A stretch of 64,000 bases of DNA from Acidobacteriota bacterium. Its GTDB lineage: Bacteria > Acidobacteriota > Terriglobia > Terriglobales > Acidobacteriaceae. Within the stretch, counting starts at the first letter, position 1. Every line of letters starts with the position of its first letter. The stretch lies in NCBI GenBank assembly GCA_021791875.1, contig JAJYVU010000010.1, positions 23,656 to 87,655 on the forward strand. The letters run 5' to 3'. A program made the position numbers and the translations under genes. Under the pieces are notes generated by a model. It was not told the origin of the DNA and did no database searches. It saw only the letters and a list, made by a program, of their open reading frames with translations. Below are positions 9,795-19,437 of this stretch, piece by piece.

Positions 9795-10745
9795 ATGCCC
9801 ACAAAGCGGCATAAGGCAGCATCGCGTCCTCCCAAACCATCCTCCCTCAAGCCTGCTGCCGAGCCGCAGGCCCTGGCGGAGATAGCCCCACCTGCGCGCG
9901 AACTCGTCATCCTCTCTGGCCTTTCCGGCTCCGGCAAGCTCTCGGCTCTCAAAGCCTTTGAGGATCTCGGCTACTACGCCGTCGACAATCTTCCCATTGA
10001 ACTGGTACCGCGCTTTGGCGAACTCGTCGTGCAGTCGGTCGAAATCACCCGCGCCGTTCTCGTCGTCGACGCTCGCGAAGGGCAGGGAATCGAGCGATTT
10101 CCTGACACCTTGCGGGAACTTCAGCGCACCCTCAAAACCACGGTCGTTTTCCTTGAGGCATCCACGCCCGTGCTCATGCGGAGATTCTCAGAGACCCGCC
10201 GCCCACACCCCGTGGGTCGCAACGAACAGGTAGGTCGTGCCATCGCCCGCGAGCGGCGCATGCTGGCCCCGCTGCGCAAGGTGGCCGACGTCATCATTGA
10301 CACCTCAAAGTTCAACGTGCATGAACTCCGCGCCTTCATTCAGGATCGATTCACAGGCGGGCACGCCGGACAGTCCATGCTCATTTCCTCCCTGAGCTTC
10401 GGCTATAAGCACGGATTGCCCCTTGAAGCAGACCTGGTCTTCGATGTGCGCTTCCTGCCCAATCCGCATTTCGTCCCGGAGTTCCGCCCGCTCACCGGCC
10501 AGGACGAAAGAGTGGCGAAATACATCTGCAAATTTGCCCAGACCGGCGAATTCCTCGACAAGGTCACTGACCTGCTGCTCTTCCTCTTGCCCCATTACAT
10601 CCACGAGGGGAAAAGCTACCTCACCGTCGCCTACGGGTGCACCGGCGGCCAGCACCGCTCCGTCATGATCGCCGAAGAAGTGGCGCACCGTCTCGAAAAG
10701 AGCGGTTACCGCGTCAAGGTGGAGCATCGCGATATGCCTCGCTGA
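9795..10745 (+). CDS. rapZ: RapZ-type RNase adapter / nucleotide-binding protein
   Basis: A 316-residue member of the RapZ (YvcJ/YhbJ) family. In E. coli RapZ binds the small RNA GlmZ and controls glucosamine-6-phosphate synthase. The N-terminal P-loop reads GLSGSGKLSALKAFEDLGYY, and VDNLP follows as in the family. The C-terminal RNA-binding domain ends in YGCTGGQHRSVMIAEEVA. The Walker A residue after Lys is Leu rather than Ser/Thr. The ATG at 9795 is chosen over a GTG two codons upstream; neither has a strong ribosome-binding site. The ptsN and npr genes seen near rapZ in enterobacteria are absent. Confidence 0.92.
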   Translation: MPTKRHKAASRPPKPSSLKPAAEPQALAEIAPPARELVILSGLSGSGKLSALKAFEDLGYYAVDNLPIELVPRFGELVVQSVEITRAVLVVDAREGQGIERFPDTLRELQRTLKTTVVFLEASTPVLMRRFSETRRPHPVGRNEQVGRAIARERRMLAPLRKVADVIIDTSKFNVHELRAFIQDRFTGGHAGQSMLISSLSFGYKHGLPLEADLVFDVRFLPNPHFVPEFRPLTGQDERVAKYICKFAQTGEFLDKVTDLLLFLLPHYIHEGKSYLTVAYGCTGGQHRSVMIAEEVAHRLEKSGYRVKVEHRDMPR

Positions 10746-10796
10746 AGTCATCCCGACCAGATAAAATACTGGGATGAGTTCGAAGAAGGCCGGCAG

Positions 10797-12653
10797 ATGA
10801 ATCGATTGTTCCGGCTCCTTCATTACGCGCGGCGTTACACGCTGCAGATCATTGGCGCGGTCCTCATGGCTGCGGGCGTCGGCCTGTTTGATGCCTTCCG
10901 CGTACTTCTTGTCGGCCCAATCTTTGACGATGTCCTCCACCCCGGCGGAGTCCCGCATCAGAAAATCCCGCTCATTTCCAAGGCATTTCCACACATCACA
11001 CTGCAGCAGTTTGTCCCGGCTAGCCTGCACAATGACTGGAACATCGTCGCCTACGCCCTGATCCTCTCCACGCTCTTCAAAGGACTTTGCGACTACGCCG
11101 GCACCTACCTCGCCAGCTACGCCGGTTACGGGACCATTACTGATCTCCGCAACGACCTCTACCAGGCAATCCTGTCCCGTTCGGCTTCCTTTTTCCAGAA
11201 GCACACCACCGGCACGCTGCTCTCCGCGCTCATCAATGACATCGAACTGGTCCAGTTCTCGATGTCCACCATCCTTTCCGGTTTTCTGCAACAGCTCTCC
11301 ACACTGATCTTCATGGTTGGCGTGGTCATTGTCCTCGGCGGCAAGCTGGCGTGGATTCTCGTTATCTTCATTCCCATAGTTTTCCTGTCCATGCGCCGCA
11401 TTGGCCGTGGGGTCCGCAGAACCACACGCAAGGGTCAGGACAAACTCGCCGAAATCCAGAACATCCTTCACGAAACCATCACCGGCAACCGCATCGTGAA
11501 GGCCTTCAACATGGAGTCATGGGAGCTGTTCCGGTTCCGAGACGCTGCCCGCCGCCTGCTGCGTGCCAACCTGCGAACCGTCAGTGCGCAGGCCGTCAGC
11601 TCGCCCCTTATGGATCTCATCGGCGCCGTCGCCATTGCATTGCTGCTCCGCCTTGGGCACGCCGAAATCAATCATCACAACATGAAGCCGGGCGTCTTTC
11701 TCGCCCTCATCGTGGCCCTCTTCAAGCTCTACGATCCCGTCCGCCGCTTCGCCATTTACTGGAACAACTTTCAGCAGGCAATCGGCTCCTCACAGGCCAT
11801 CTTCGAGTTCATCGACGCGCAGGACCGTGTTTTGGAAAAACCCGGCGCGTTTGCCCTCAAGGAATTCCACGAGGCCATCACTCTCGATCATGTCGGCTTC
11901 AATTACTCCGATGAAGAAGGCGTGAAAGAAGTCCTGCACAACGTCGATCTCACCATTCGCTGCGGAGAAGTCGTCGCGCTCGTCGGCCCCAGCGGAGCAG
12001 GCAAGACCACGCTCGTCAATCTCATCCCGCGTTTCTTTGATGTCACCAGCGGCCGCGTTCTCATCGACGGCCACGATCTTCGCGACGTGACGCTGGCATC
12101 CTTGCGTCATCAGGTCGCCACTGTTACCCAGGAAACCGTCCTCTTCAACGACACTGTTCGCAACAACATTGCCTATGGCCAGCCCGATGTTCCGCTCTCT
12201 CGCGTGAAGGAGGCCGCGAAAGCCGCCCTCGCCCACGACTTCATCGAGCGCATGCCTGACGGCTATAACACCGTCATCGGCGAAAAAGGCTTCCGACTCT
12301 CCGGTGGCGAACGCCAGCGCATCGCCATCGCCCGCGCCATCCTCAAGAACGCGCCCATCCTCATCCTCGACGAAGCCACCTCCGCTCTCGATGCCGAAAG
12401 CGAAGCCCTCGTCCAGACTGCGCTCGCCAATCTCATGCAGGATCGCACCAGCATCGTCATCGCGCATCGGCTCTCCACGGTGCGCCGCGCCGACCGCATC
12501 GCCGTCGTCGAGTCCGGCTCCATCACCGCCATCGGCAGTCACGAGGAATTGCTCCTCAGTTCGCCCACGTATCAGAAACTATACAAGTTACAATTTATGA
12601 ATATCGAACCCATGAACGCATACGATCTGGCCGTCAGCGAGGCTGCCGAATGA
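10797..12653 (+). CDS. msbA: MsbA-type ABC exporter (permease fused to ATPase)
   Basis: A 618-residue half-transporter. Six membrane helices occupy about residues 15-320. The ATPase domain (about 360-600) has Walker A GPSGAGKTT, Q-loop VTQETVLFND, signature LSGGERQR, Walker B ILILDEATSALD and the switch His in IAHRLST. The length and placement in an envelope gene block suggest lipid A flipping like MsbA, but multidrug exporters look similar, so the symbol is provisional. It overlaps yicC by 4 bp, which points to one operon. A 7-bp inverted repeat (10748-10777) lies just upstream. Confidence 0.85.
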   Translation: MNRLFRLLHYARRYTLQIIGAVLMAAGVGLFDAFRVLLVGPIFDDVLHPGGVPHQKIPLISKAFPHITLQQFVPASLHNDWNIVAYALILSTLFKGLCDYAGTYLASYAGYGTITDLRNDLYQAILSRSASFFQKHTTGTLLSALINDIELVQFSMSTILSGFLQQLSTLIFMVGVVIVLGGKLAWILVIFIPIVFLSMRRIGRGVRRTTRKGQDKLAEIQNILHETITGNRIVKAFNMESWELFRFRDAARRLLRANLRTVSAQAVSSPLMDLIGAVAIALLLRLGHAEINHHNMKPGVFLALIVALFKLYDPVRRFAIYWNNFQQAIGSSQAIFEFIDAQDRVLEKPGAFALKEFHEAITLDHVGFNYSDEEGVKEVLHNVDLTIRCGEVVALVGPSGAGKTTLVNLIPRFFDVTSGRVLIDGHDLRDVTLASLRHQVATVTQETVLFNDTVRNNIAYGQPDVPLSRVKEAAKAALAHDFIERMPDGYNTVIGEKGFRLSGGERQRIAIARAILKNAPILILDEATSALDAESEALVQTALANLMQDRTSIVIAHRLSTVRRADRIAVVESGSITAIGSHEELLLSSPTYQKLYKLQFMNIEPMNAYDLAVSEAAE

Positions 12654-13570
12654 GCGAAACCCCATCTCCCGCTACCGCCCCGGTCATGTCCATGACCGGC
12701 TTTGCCCGTGTGGAAGGCATCGTCTCTGAAGGACTCGGCTTCACGCTCTCCATAAAAAGCGTCAATCATCGTTTTCTCGATCTCAGCCTTCGGCTGCCCG
12801 GTGGGCTTGACGGCCTTGAAATGAAGCTCCGCCAGTTACTCAAGGAAAAAATTGCGCGAGGCCATGTCGATATCACGCTCAATCTCTCCCGCGCGGCCAC
12901 CAACCGCATCGACTACGACCCCGCGCGTCTTGCCGCCTACGTCGATGCTTTCCGCGCCGCCGCCGCTGACCTCGGCGTCACCAGTGAACCCGACCTCAAC
13001 GTCATCTTCCGCCTTCCCGGCGTCATCAACCAGGAAGCCCGCACCGAAGAGGCTCCTGAAGTCATCGAGGCTGCCGTCCTCTTGCAGATAGATTCACTCG
13101 TGGAAGCCCTCAACACGATGCGCCTCCACGAAGGCTCCGCTCTGCGACAGGACCTCAAGGCCGGTCTTGACCGCCTTGCAACTTCCGTCGAGCAGGTCGC
13201 TGCCTTCCGCGAAGATGTCCAGCAGGCATATTTCGAGCGCCTGCATCAGCGCATGAGCAAGATGATCGGCGGCAGTGTCGACGACAACCGGCTCCTGCAG
13301 GAAGCCGCATTGCTCGCCGAGCGCAGCAGCATCGACGAAGAACTGGTCCGCATGCGCGCCCACATCGCACACTTCCACGGCCTTCTCGACACCGGCGGCG
13401 AAGTCGGCAAGAAACTCGACTTCCTGTTGCAGGAGATGAATCGCGAGGCCAATACGCTGCTTTCCAAGACCAGCGGCGTCGCCGGCAAAGGCTCGCAGAT
13501 TACTGAAATTGGCCTCGCCATCAAGTCAGAAATCGAAAAAGCCCGCGAACAGGTGCAGAATCTACAGTAA
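12650..13570 (+). CDS. yicC: YicC family endoribonuclease-like protein
   Basis: A 306-residue YicC protein. E. coli YicC has been reported as an endoribonuclease acting with PNPase on small RNAs. The N-terminus has the strongly conserved SMTGFARVEG, followed by IKSVNHRFLDLSLRLP. The C-terminal DUF1732 part has GKKLDFLLQEMNREANTLLSK and ITEIGLAIKSEIEKAREQVQN. The start ATG overlaps the msbA stop (ATGA). It stands directly before gmk, an adjacency found in many bacteria. Confidence 0.93.
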   Translation: MSETPSPATAPVMSMTGFARVEGIVSEGLGFTLSIKSVNHRFLDLSLRLPGGLDGLEMKLRQLLKEKIARGHVDITLNLSRAATNRIDYDPARLAAYVDAFRAAAADLGVTSEPDLNVIFRLPGVINQEARTEEAPEVIEAAVLLQIDSLVEALNTMRLHEGSALRQDLKAGLDRLATSVEQVAAFREDVQQAYFERLHQRMSKMIGGSVDDNRLLQEAALLAERSSIDEELVRMRAHIAHFHGLLDTGGEVGKKLDFLLQEMNREANTLLSKTSGVAGKGSQITEIGLAIKSEIEKAREQVQNLQ

Positions 13571-13617
13571 ATTCAGGCAAAGGACTCACTCCAGACGCCT
13601 CAGGAGACGGAACGAGC

Positions 13618-14334
13618 TTGGCAGGCCTTCTTTTCATCATCTCAGCCCCTTCGGGATCAGGTAAATCTACGCTCGTGCACGAGCTGCGCTCGATCGAAAA
13701 GCATTTGGATTTTTCCGTCTCCTACACCACGCGCGCTCCCCGCGGCTCGGAAGAGGATGGTCGCGAATACCACTTCGTCACCCGCGAACAATTTGAAAAG
13801 ATGATCGCCGCCGATGAGCTTCTCGAATATGCTGACGTCTTCGGCAACTACTACGGCACCGCCCGTTCCACGCTACGTGAATCCCTCGCGAACGGCCGCG
13901 ATCTGCTGCTCGATATTGACGTGCAGGGCGCCGAACAGGTCCGCAAAAAACTCCCCGAGGCCATCTCCATCTTCATTCTGCCGCCCACTCCGGAAATCCT
14001 GAAGATGCGCCTCACCAATCGCAGCCGCGCCGAGGGAAAAGTCGACGAAGGCGTCATCGAGCGCCGCCTCGCCAAAGCCCGCCAGGAAATCGAAAACTAC
14101 CGCAAGTACAAATACGTCCTCGTCAACGACGTTCTTCCGCGTGCCGTCGATGAGCTTTCCGCCATCGTCAAGGCAGAGCGCTATCTCCATGAAGGCGATG
14201 ACCTTTCACGCAAGGGAGTCCAGAAGGTCCTCGGGATCGCCGAAAGCTGCCGCGAGTCAAACGCCGTCGGCCGCCTGCGCCCGGTGCTCGATTCCTTTGG
14301 TGTCCCTTTTCCACCGCAACCTGCACATGTTTAA
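13618..14334 (+). CDS. gmk: Guanylate kinase
   Basis: Phosphorylates GMP to GDP. The 238-residue protein has the P-loop SAPSGSGKST, GMP-binding VSYTTRAPRGSEEDGREYHF and YYGTARS, and the lid region TNRSRAEGKVDEGVIERRL. It is about 30 residues longer than the E. coli enzyme at the C-terminus. The start is TTG at 13618, preceded by a GGAG ribosome-binding site; no ATG gives the full P-loop. It lies between yicC and rpoZ, the usual order. Confidence 0.96.
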   Translation: MAGLLFIISAPSGSGKSTLVHELRSIEKHLDFSVSYTTRAPRGSEEDGREYHFVTREQFEKMIAADELLEYADVFGNYYGTARSTLRESLANGRDLLLDIDVQGAEQVRKKLPEAISIFILPPTPEILKMRLTNRSRAEGKVDEGVIERRLAKARQEIENYRKYKYVLVNDVLPRAVDELSAIVKAERYLHEGDDLSRKGVQKVLGIAESCRESNAVGRLRPVLDSFGVPFPPQPAHV

Positions 14335-14428
14335 CGATTTCCGGGTTGACGCGCCCGCCTCCTTCGCTGCATCATGGGCGCAAATCCCATCGGCCCACGT
14401 CGGCCGCGCTTTGCAGAGGTGTATCTGG

Positions 14429-14662
14429 ATGGCAGTGGAACGCGAATTCGACAGCAATTACCGCTATGTACTGGTGGCAGCTCGGCGCGCCCGCCAGTTG
14501 CAACAGGGATCTCAACCCCTCGTGACCAGCCGTACCACCAAACCCCACAAGGTCGCGCAGGAAGAGATCAAGGCCGGCCTGGTCGGTTACGTGCGCGGCA
14601 AAGAGCGGGTAAAGACTGACATTGAATCCACCATCGTCCCGCGCTTCGCCTCTCAGTCGTAG
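14429..14662 (+). CDS. rpoZ: RNA polymerase omega subunit
   Basis: A 77-residue omega subunit that supports RNA polymerase assembly. Recognisable parts are DSNYRYVLVAARRARQLQQG, the TKPHKVAQEEIKAGLVGY helix and the C-terminal tail. The reading frame is open further upstream into gmk, but the ATG at 14429 with AGAGGTG before it gives the family's normal length. It follows gmk, the widely conserved gmk-rpoZ-coaBC order. Confidence 0.9.
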   Translation: MAVEREFDSNYRYVLVAARRARQLQQGSQPLVTSRTTKPHKVAQEEIKAGLVGYVRGKERVKTDIESTIVPRFASQS

Positions 14663-14821
14663 TCACAACCCGGTCACCCTGCCCCAACCCTCCCGGGCAG
14701 CCTGAAGCATCGTTGCTCATGACATCGAGCCGAGGCCACGCTCCGGCGCGCACGTTCCTTTCGCACCAGCCACAGCCGCGGAATCTCAACTCGTCTATTG
14801 GGGCAGGGAAAATGCTCTAAA

Positions 14822-16072
14822 ATGACCATCATGAAAGTCACAGTTGGCGTCTGCGGCGGCGTTGCGGCATACAAAAGCGCGGAATTGGTCCGGGCCCTGC
14901 AGAAACAGGCGTTTGACGTCCAGGTGGTCATGACCGAAGCCGCACAGCGCTTTGTGCAGCCGCTCACCTTTGCCGCTCTCACCGGTAAAAAAGTCCTCAC
15001 CAGCCTTTGGACGGAGCCGGAAACCGGTACAGCCGACCTCGTCTCTGCCATCGAGCACATCGACGCGGCGATCACGACCGATGCGCTCGTCGTCGCGCCC
15101 GCCACCGCCAACACCCTCGCCAAATTCGCCCATGGCATTGCGGATGACTTCCTCAGCACCATGTATCTGGCCACCTCGGCGCCCGTCATCGTTGCCCCGG
15201 CCATGAACGTCAACATGTGGCAGCATCCCGCCACACAGGCGAATATCGCCACCCTCGAGGCCCGTGGCGTCACCATCGTTGCCCCGGCCAGCGGCTATCT
15301 TGCCTGCGGCATGACCGGCGATGGCCGCCTGGCGGAAAACGAAGCCATCATTGCGGAGGTTCTCAACCACCTCCATTCCAGCCTTGATCTCTCCGGCGAA
15401 ACCGTCCTCGTCACCGCCGGAGGCACGCGCGAAGCCCTCGACCCCGTTCGCTTCCTCGGCAACCGCTCCAGCGGAAAAATGGGCTATGCCCTTGCCGAAG
15501 CCGCAAGGCGCCGCGGAGCCCGCGTCATCCTCGTCAGCGCTCCCACTGCACTCCGGGTCCCGTCTGGAGTGGAGCTGGTCCCCGTTATCACCACCAGTGA
15601 AATGCGCGACGCCGTCATGAAGCACCTGCCTGAAGCCAGCCTCATCATCAAGGCCGCTGCCGTCGCCGACTATCGGCCCCGCGTCCGCGAAGAGCACAAG
15701 ATGAAACGCTCCGGCCCGCTCACCGTCGAATTCGAACCCACCGAAGACATCCTCGCCGAAGTTGCGGAAAAGAAGCTCCCCGGCACGCTCGTCATCGGTT
15801 TCGCCGCCGAAACCGAAAACGCCATCATCCATGGCCGCGAAAAACTGCTGCGCAAGAACGCGGACGCCATCGTCATGAACGACGTTTCACAAGAGGGCAT
15901 CGGCTTTGACTCCGACCGTAATGCCGCCACCTTCCTCACGCGCAATACAGCCATCGACCTGCCGGAAATGAGCAAGCGCGATCTCGCGCATCGCATCCTC
16001 GATGAGGTGCTCGTGCTCCGCCGGCCCCGCCTCGTCATCGCAGAAACAGGAACGGATCTCACAGGGCTATGA
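14822..16072 (+). CDS. coaBC: Bifunctional phosphopantothenoylcysteine decarboxylase/phosphopantothenate-cysteine ligase
   Basis: Two steps of coenzyme A synthesis in one protein. The N-terminal FMN-dependent CoaC domain (about residues 1-185) has GVCGGVAAYKSAELVRAL, the catalytic His region (SAIEHIDAAI), PAMNVNMW and the active-site loop GYLACGMTGDGRL with its Cys. The C-terminal CoaB domain has VTAGGTREALDPVRF, NRSSGKMG and IIKAAAVADYRP. The start could be the ATG at 14822 or 14831. It overlaps the DNA glycosylase gene by 4 bp. The 159 bp upstream contain a short stretch resembling one end of the 101-bp repeat at 33037 and 40744. Confidence 0.95.
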   Translation: MTIMKVTVGVCGGVAAYKSAELVRALQKQAFDVQVVMTEAAQRFVQPLTFAALTGKKVLTSLWTEPETGTADLVSAIEHIDAAITTDALVVAPATANTLAKFAHGIADDFLSTMYLATSAPVIVAPAMNVNMWQHPATQANIATLEARGVTIVAPASGYLACGMTGDGRLAENEAIIAEVLNHLHSSLDLSGETVLVTAGGTREALDPVRFLGNRSSGKMGYALAEAARRRGARVILVSAPTALRVPSGVELVPVITTSEMRDAVMKHLPEASLIIKAAAVADYRPRVREEHKMKRSGPLTVEFEPTEDILAEVAEKKLPGTLVIGFAAETENAIIHGREKLLRKNADAIVMNDVSQEGIGFDSDRNAATFLTRNTAIDLPEMSKRDLAHRILDEVLVLRRPRLVIAETGTDLTGL

Positions 16073-16908
16073 CCGCGCGCCTCAACCCCGAGGTTGCGGC
16101 ATTGGTCGAGGCGCGGCTTCGCTACTATCGCGATCTGGGCAGTTACGACCTTTACCGCCGCGGCCTGCCGCCTGCCGCCCTCGAAGACTCCGAGCCTGCC
16201 GCAACGGCGCAATCCGAAGTGACGAAAACGCTGCCGCCCACGCCACACGTAACCACGACAGCTACAGAAAGTGAGATTCCCGATTTGTCTCCGCGAGCCA
16301 GCCGCTCCGCCGTATCCGCAGCCCTTTCACCCGCTCAGGCGCTTCAGCTTCTCCGCGAAGAAATCGGTGACTGCACACGCTGCCCCTTAGCCTTTCTGGG
16401 TCGTCACACCATCGTCTTCGGCGATGGCGATCCGCACGCCCGCCTCATGTTTGTCGGCGAAGGCCCCGGCGCGGATGAAGATGCGCAGGGATTGCCCTTC
16501 GTGGGGCGCGCCGGCCAGCTTCTCAACAACATGATCACGGCCATGGGCCTCCAGCGCGAGCAGGTCTACATCGCCAACATCGTCAAGTGCCGTCCGCCGC
16601 AAAACCGCACGCCCGAACCGGAGGAAGCTCGCACCTGCGTGCCGTTTCTCTTCCGTCAGATTGAAATCATCAAGCCTGAAGTCATCGTCGCCCTCGGTTC
16701 CACCGCCGCCACTTACCTGCTCGAAGTAAAGAGCTCCCTGGCCGCACTGCGTGGCCGCATTCACATGGCCCACAACAGCAAGCTCATCGTCACCTATCAC
16801 CCTGCCTACCTCCTTCGCGACCCGCGCCAGAAAAAAGAAGCCTGGATCGACCTCCAGATCGCCATGCGTGAACTCGGCCTCAAGCCAGCCAAACCAGCGG
16901 GGGATTAG
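16069..16908 (+). CDS. Uracil-DNA glycosylase, family 4 (iron-sulfur type)
   Basis: Removes uracil from DNA in base-excision repair. Of 279 residues, the first 90 or so are a variable, Ala/Pro/Thr-rich extension. The catalytic domain has motif [21 protein letters not shown] (about residues 130-149) and motif B HPAYLLR with His244. Four cysteines for a [4Fe-4S] cluster sit at 102, 105, 174 and 190. The pattern is that of family 4 (UDGa) rather than E. coli Ung. It is translationally coupled to coaBC by an ATGA overlap and lies 6 bp before priA, so repair and replication-restart genes share the operon. Confidence 0.93.
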   Translation: MTARLNPEVAALVEARLRYYRDLGSYDLYRRGLPPAALEDSEPAATAQSEVTKTLPPTPHVTTTATESEIPDLSPRASRSAVSAALSPAQALQLLREEIGDCTRCPLAFLGRHTIVFGDGDPHARLMFVGEGPGADEDAQGLPFVGRAGQLLNNMITAMGLQREQVYIANIVKCRPPQNRTPEPEEARTCVPFLFRQIEIIKPEVIVALGSTAATYLLEVKSSLAALRGRIHMAHNSKLIVTYHPAYLLRDPRQKKEAWIDLQIAMRELGLKPAKPAGD

Positions 16909-16914
16909 CTCACC

Positions 16915-19392
16915 ATGCCGGCCTTCTGTGACGTCGCGCTGCCGGTTCCGCTCGATCGCGTCTTCACCTACGCCACCGGCGACCACACCCCGCAGGTAGG
17001 TGTGCGCGTGCTGGTGCCGTTCCGCAACGAGAAGCTCTCCGGTATCGTCATGCGCCTGCATGATGACCCGCCCCCAGTCGACGCCAAGCCGCTCATCATG
17101 GTCATGGACGAGCAAAGCCTGCTTTCGCCGCAACTGCTCGACCTCGCCCGCTGGATATCACAGTACTATCTCGCCCCCATCGGCGAAGTGCTCCGCGCCA
17201 TGCTGCCGCTCATGGCAGAAGTCCGCCGCCAGGTGCTTTTCCGCATCACAGACGCCGGCCGCGAAGCCCTCTTCGCCGGAGCCCAGCAGGGTTCGTCGCG
17301 CCGCTCGCGCCTTACCGCCCAGGAACAGGATCAGGAATACGCAGTCCTCAATTATCTCGAATCCGGCGAGGCCGCCCGCGCAGCCACCCTTCGCTCCAAA
17401 ACCGGCGCCTCCGCCGATCTTCTGCGCGGTATGCTCCGCAAGCGATGGCTCGCGCGCGAAACCGCCGCGGAAGCCCGCCCCGCGCGCCGCACCGTGCGCG
17501 TCGCCCGCCTCGCGCAAAGCCTCGGCGGCGAATTCCGCCTGCCCCGCCTCAACGCCAATCAGCAGACCATCCTCGCTGCGCTGGCCGGCACTGCATTGGG
17601 TATCCCAATCCCGCAGCTTCGCGAACTCGAAGTCCCAGACTCCACCCTCGGCACACTCGTCCGTCGCGGCCTCGTCATCATCGAAGACCAGCCTGCCGAC
17701 TTCATCGTCTCCGCCCTCCCATTGCGCGAGCATCCCGCCTTCACCCTCAACGCAGCCCAGCAGAAAGCCCTCGCGCGCATCACCGATGCAGTCGACGAAG
17801 GCGGATTCCGCCCGCATCTGCTCCATGGTGTCACCGGTTCCGGCAAAACCGCCGTCTACCTCGCCGCCATGCAGCATGCGCTTCAACGCGGCAAATCCTC
17901 CATCCTGCTCGTACCGGAGATCGGACTCACTCCCCAAATGGCCGCTCAGCTCCATCGCACCTTTGGTCAGGAGGTCGCTCTTCTGCACTCCGCGCTTCTT
18001 CCTGAGGAGCGCGCCGAGCAGTGGCACCGCATCCGCCGCCGCGAGGCCCGCGTCGTCGTCGGCACGCGCTCCGCCATCTTCGCGCCGGTCGAAGACCTGG
18101 GCCTCATCCTCGTCGACGAAGAACATGACGGCAGCTACAAGCAGGAATCCACGCCCCGCTACCATGCTCGCGACGTCGCCGTTATCCGCGCCAAGCTCGC
18201 GGGAGCCACAATCGTCATGGGGTCGGCCACTCCATCGCTCGAGAGCTGGCACAACGCCGCGGAAGGGAAGTATGCCCGCATCGAACTGCATGACCGCGTC
18301 CACCAGCGCCCCATGCCTGAGGTCGAACTCATCGACATGCGCCGTGAATTCCAGGAGACAGGCGCCGAACAGTTATTCTCCCGCAAGCTCATCGACGAAA
18401 CCCAGGCCACGCTTGAACGAGGTGAGCAGGCCATCGTGCTCCTCAACCGCCGCGGTTACTCTTTCGTCGTGCTCTGCCGCGCCTGCGGAGAAAAGCTACA
18501 GTGCGAAAACTGCTCCATCTCGCTCACCTATCACAAGGCCGTACTCGCGCCCGACGAGCCCGCTCCCGTGGGCCAGCGCCTTGAATGCCACTATTGCGGT
18601 TACAAACGGCCCATCCCCAAACTCTGCCCCAAATGCGGCAGCGAACACCTCTATTTCCTCGGCGCCGGCTCACAGCAGGGCGAAGAGCGCCTGCAGGAAA
18701 TCTTTCCCTCCGCGCGCATCGGGCGCATGGACCGCGACACCGTTCGCGGCCGCCATGACATGGAGCGCCTGCTCGCCAAACTTCACGCCGGGGAAATCAA
18801 CCTCCTCGTCGGCACCCAGATGATCGCGAAAGGTCATGACATTCACGGCGTCACGCTCGTCGGCGTCGTCGGTGCCGACCATGCTCTCGGCCTGCCCGAT
18901 TTCCGCGCCGCCGAACGCACCTTCCAGCTCCTCACTCAGGTTGCCGGGCGCGCAGGCCGCGGCGAGCTTCCCGGCAAGGTCATCGTGCAGACCTATTACC
19001 CCGAGCACTACGCCATCGAGTGCGCCCAGCGCCACGACTTCCACGGCTTCGCCCAGCGCGAAATGAAGTACCGTCGCTGGATGCGCTATCCGCCCTTCGC
19101 CGCCATCACCAACATCGTCTTGCAAAGCGAAGACTTCGCCCAGCTCACCGCCTGGGCCTCTGCCTTGGGCCGCTGGTTTGCATCCGCAGAATTTGAAGAT
19201 GTCCGCGTTCTCGGCCCGGCCACCGCTCCCATCGCCCGCATCAAGCGCATGCACCGCATGCACCTGCTCCTCAAGTCGCAGTCGCGCCAGTCGCTCCAGC
19301 GTGTGCTACGCCTCGCCCGCTATCACGCAGAGGAACTCGGCATTCCGCCGCGCAACCTCACCATCGACGTCGACGCGGTCCATCTGATGTAA
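16915..19392 (+). CDS. priA: Primosomal protein N' (replication restart helicase PriA)
   Basis: A 3'-to-5' superfamily 2 helicase that reloads the replisome at stalled forks. The 825-residue protein begins with the 3'-DNA-binding domain (CDVALPVPLDRVFTYATGD). It then has Walker A GVTGSGKTAVYL, the DEEHD box and motif VGTRSAIFAP. The two-zinc cluster is CRACGEKLQCENC and CHYCGYKRPIPKLCPKCG, eight cysteines in all. Helicase motifs VGTQMIAKGHD and QVAGRAGRG follow. All expected elements are intact. It is the last gene of the plus-strand block and converges on murB, with 45 bp between the stop codons. Confidence 0.96.
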   Translation: MPAFCDVALPVPLDRVFTYATGDHTPQVGVRVLVPFRNEKLSGIVMRLHDDPPPVDAKPLIMVMDEQSLLSPQLLDLARWISQYYLAPIGEVLRAMLPLMAEVRRQVLFRITDAGREALFAGAQQGSSRRSRLTAQEQDQEYAVLNYLESGEAARAATLRSKTGASADLLRGMLRKRWLARETAAEARPARRTVRVARLAQSLGGEFRLPRLNANQQTILAALAGTALGIPIPQLRELEVPDSTLGTLVRRGLVIIEDQPADFIVSALPLREHPAFTLNAAQQKALARITDAVDEGGFRPHLLHGVTGSGKTAVYLAAMQHALQRGKSSILLVPEIGLTPQMAAQLHRTFGQEVALLHSALLPEERAEQWHRIRRREARVVVGTRSAIFAPVEDLGLILVDEEHDGSYKQESTPRYHARDVAVIRAKLAGATIVMGSATPSLESWHNAAEGKYARIELHDRVHQRPMPEVELIDMRREFQETGAEQLFSRKLIDETQATLERGEQAIVLLNRRGYSFVVLCRACGEKLQCENCSISLTYHKAVLAPDEPAPVGQRLECHYCGYKRPIPKLCPKCGSEHLYFLGAGSQQGEERLQEIFPSARIGRMDRDTVRGRHDMERLLAKLHAGEINLLVGTQMIAKGHDIHGVTLVGVVGADHALGLPDFRAAERTFQLLTQVAGRAGRGELPGKVIVQTYYPEHYAIECAQRHDFHGFAQREMKYRRWMRYPPFAAITNIVLQSEDFAQLTAWASALGRWFASAEFEDVRVLGPATAPIARIKRMHRMHLLLKSQSRQSLQRVLRLARYHAEELGIPPRNLTIDVDAVHLM

Positions 19393-19437
19393 ATCCCGTC
19401 GGTGATCCACCACGGCACTGTCCGTGCAATCGCTGTC

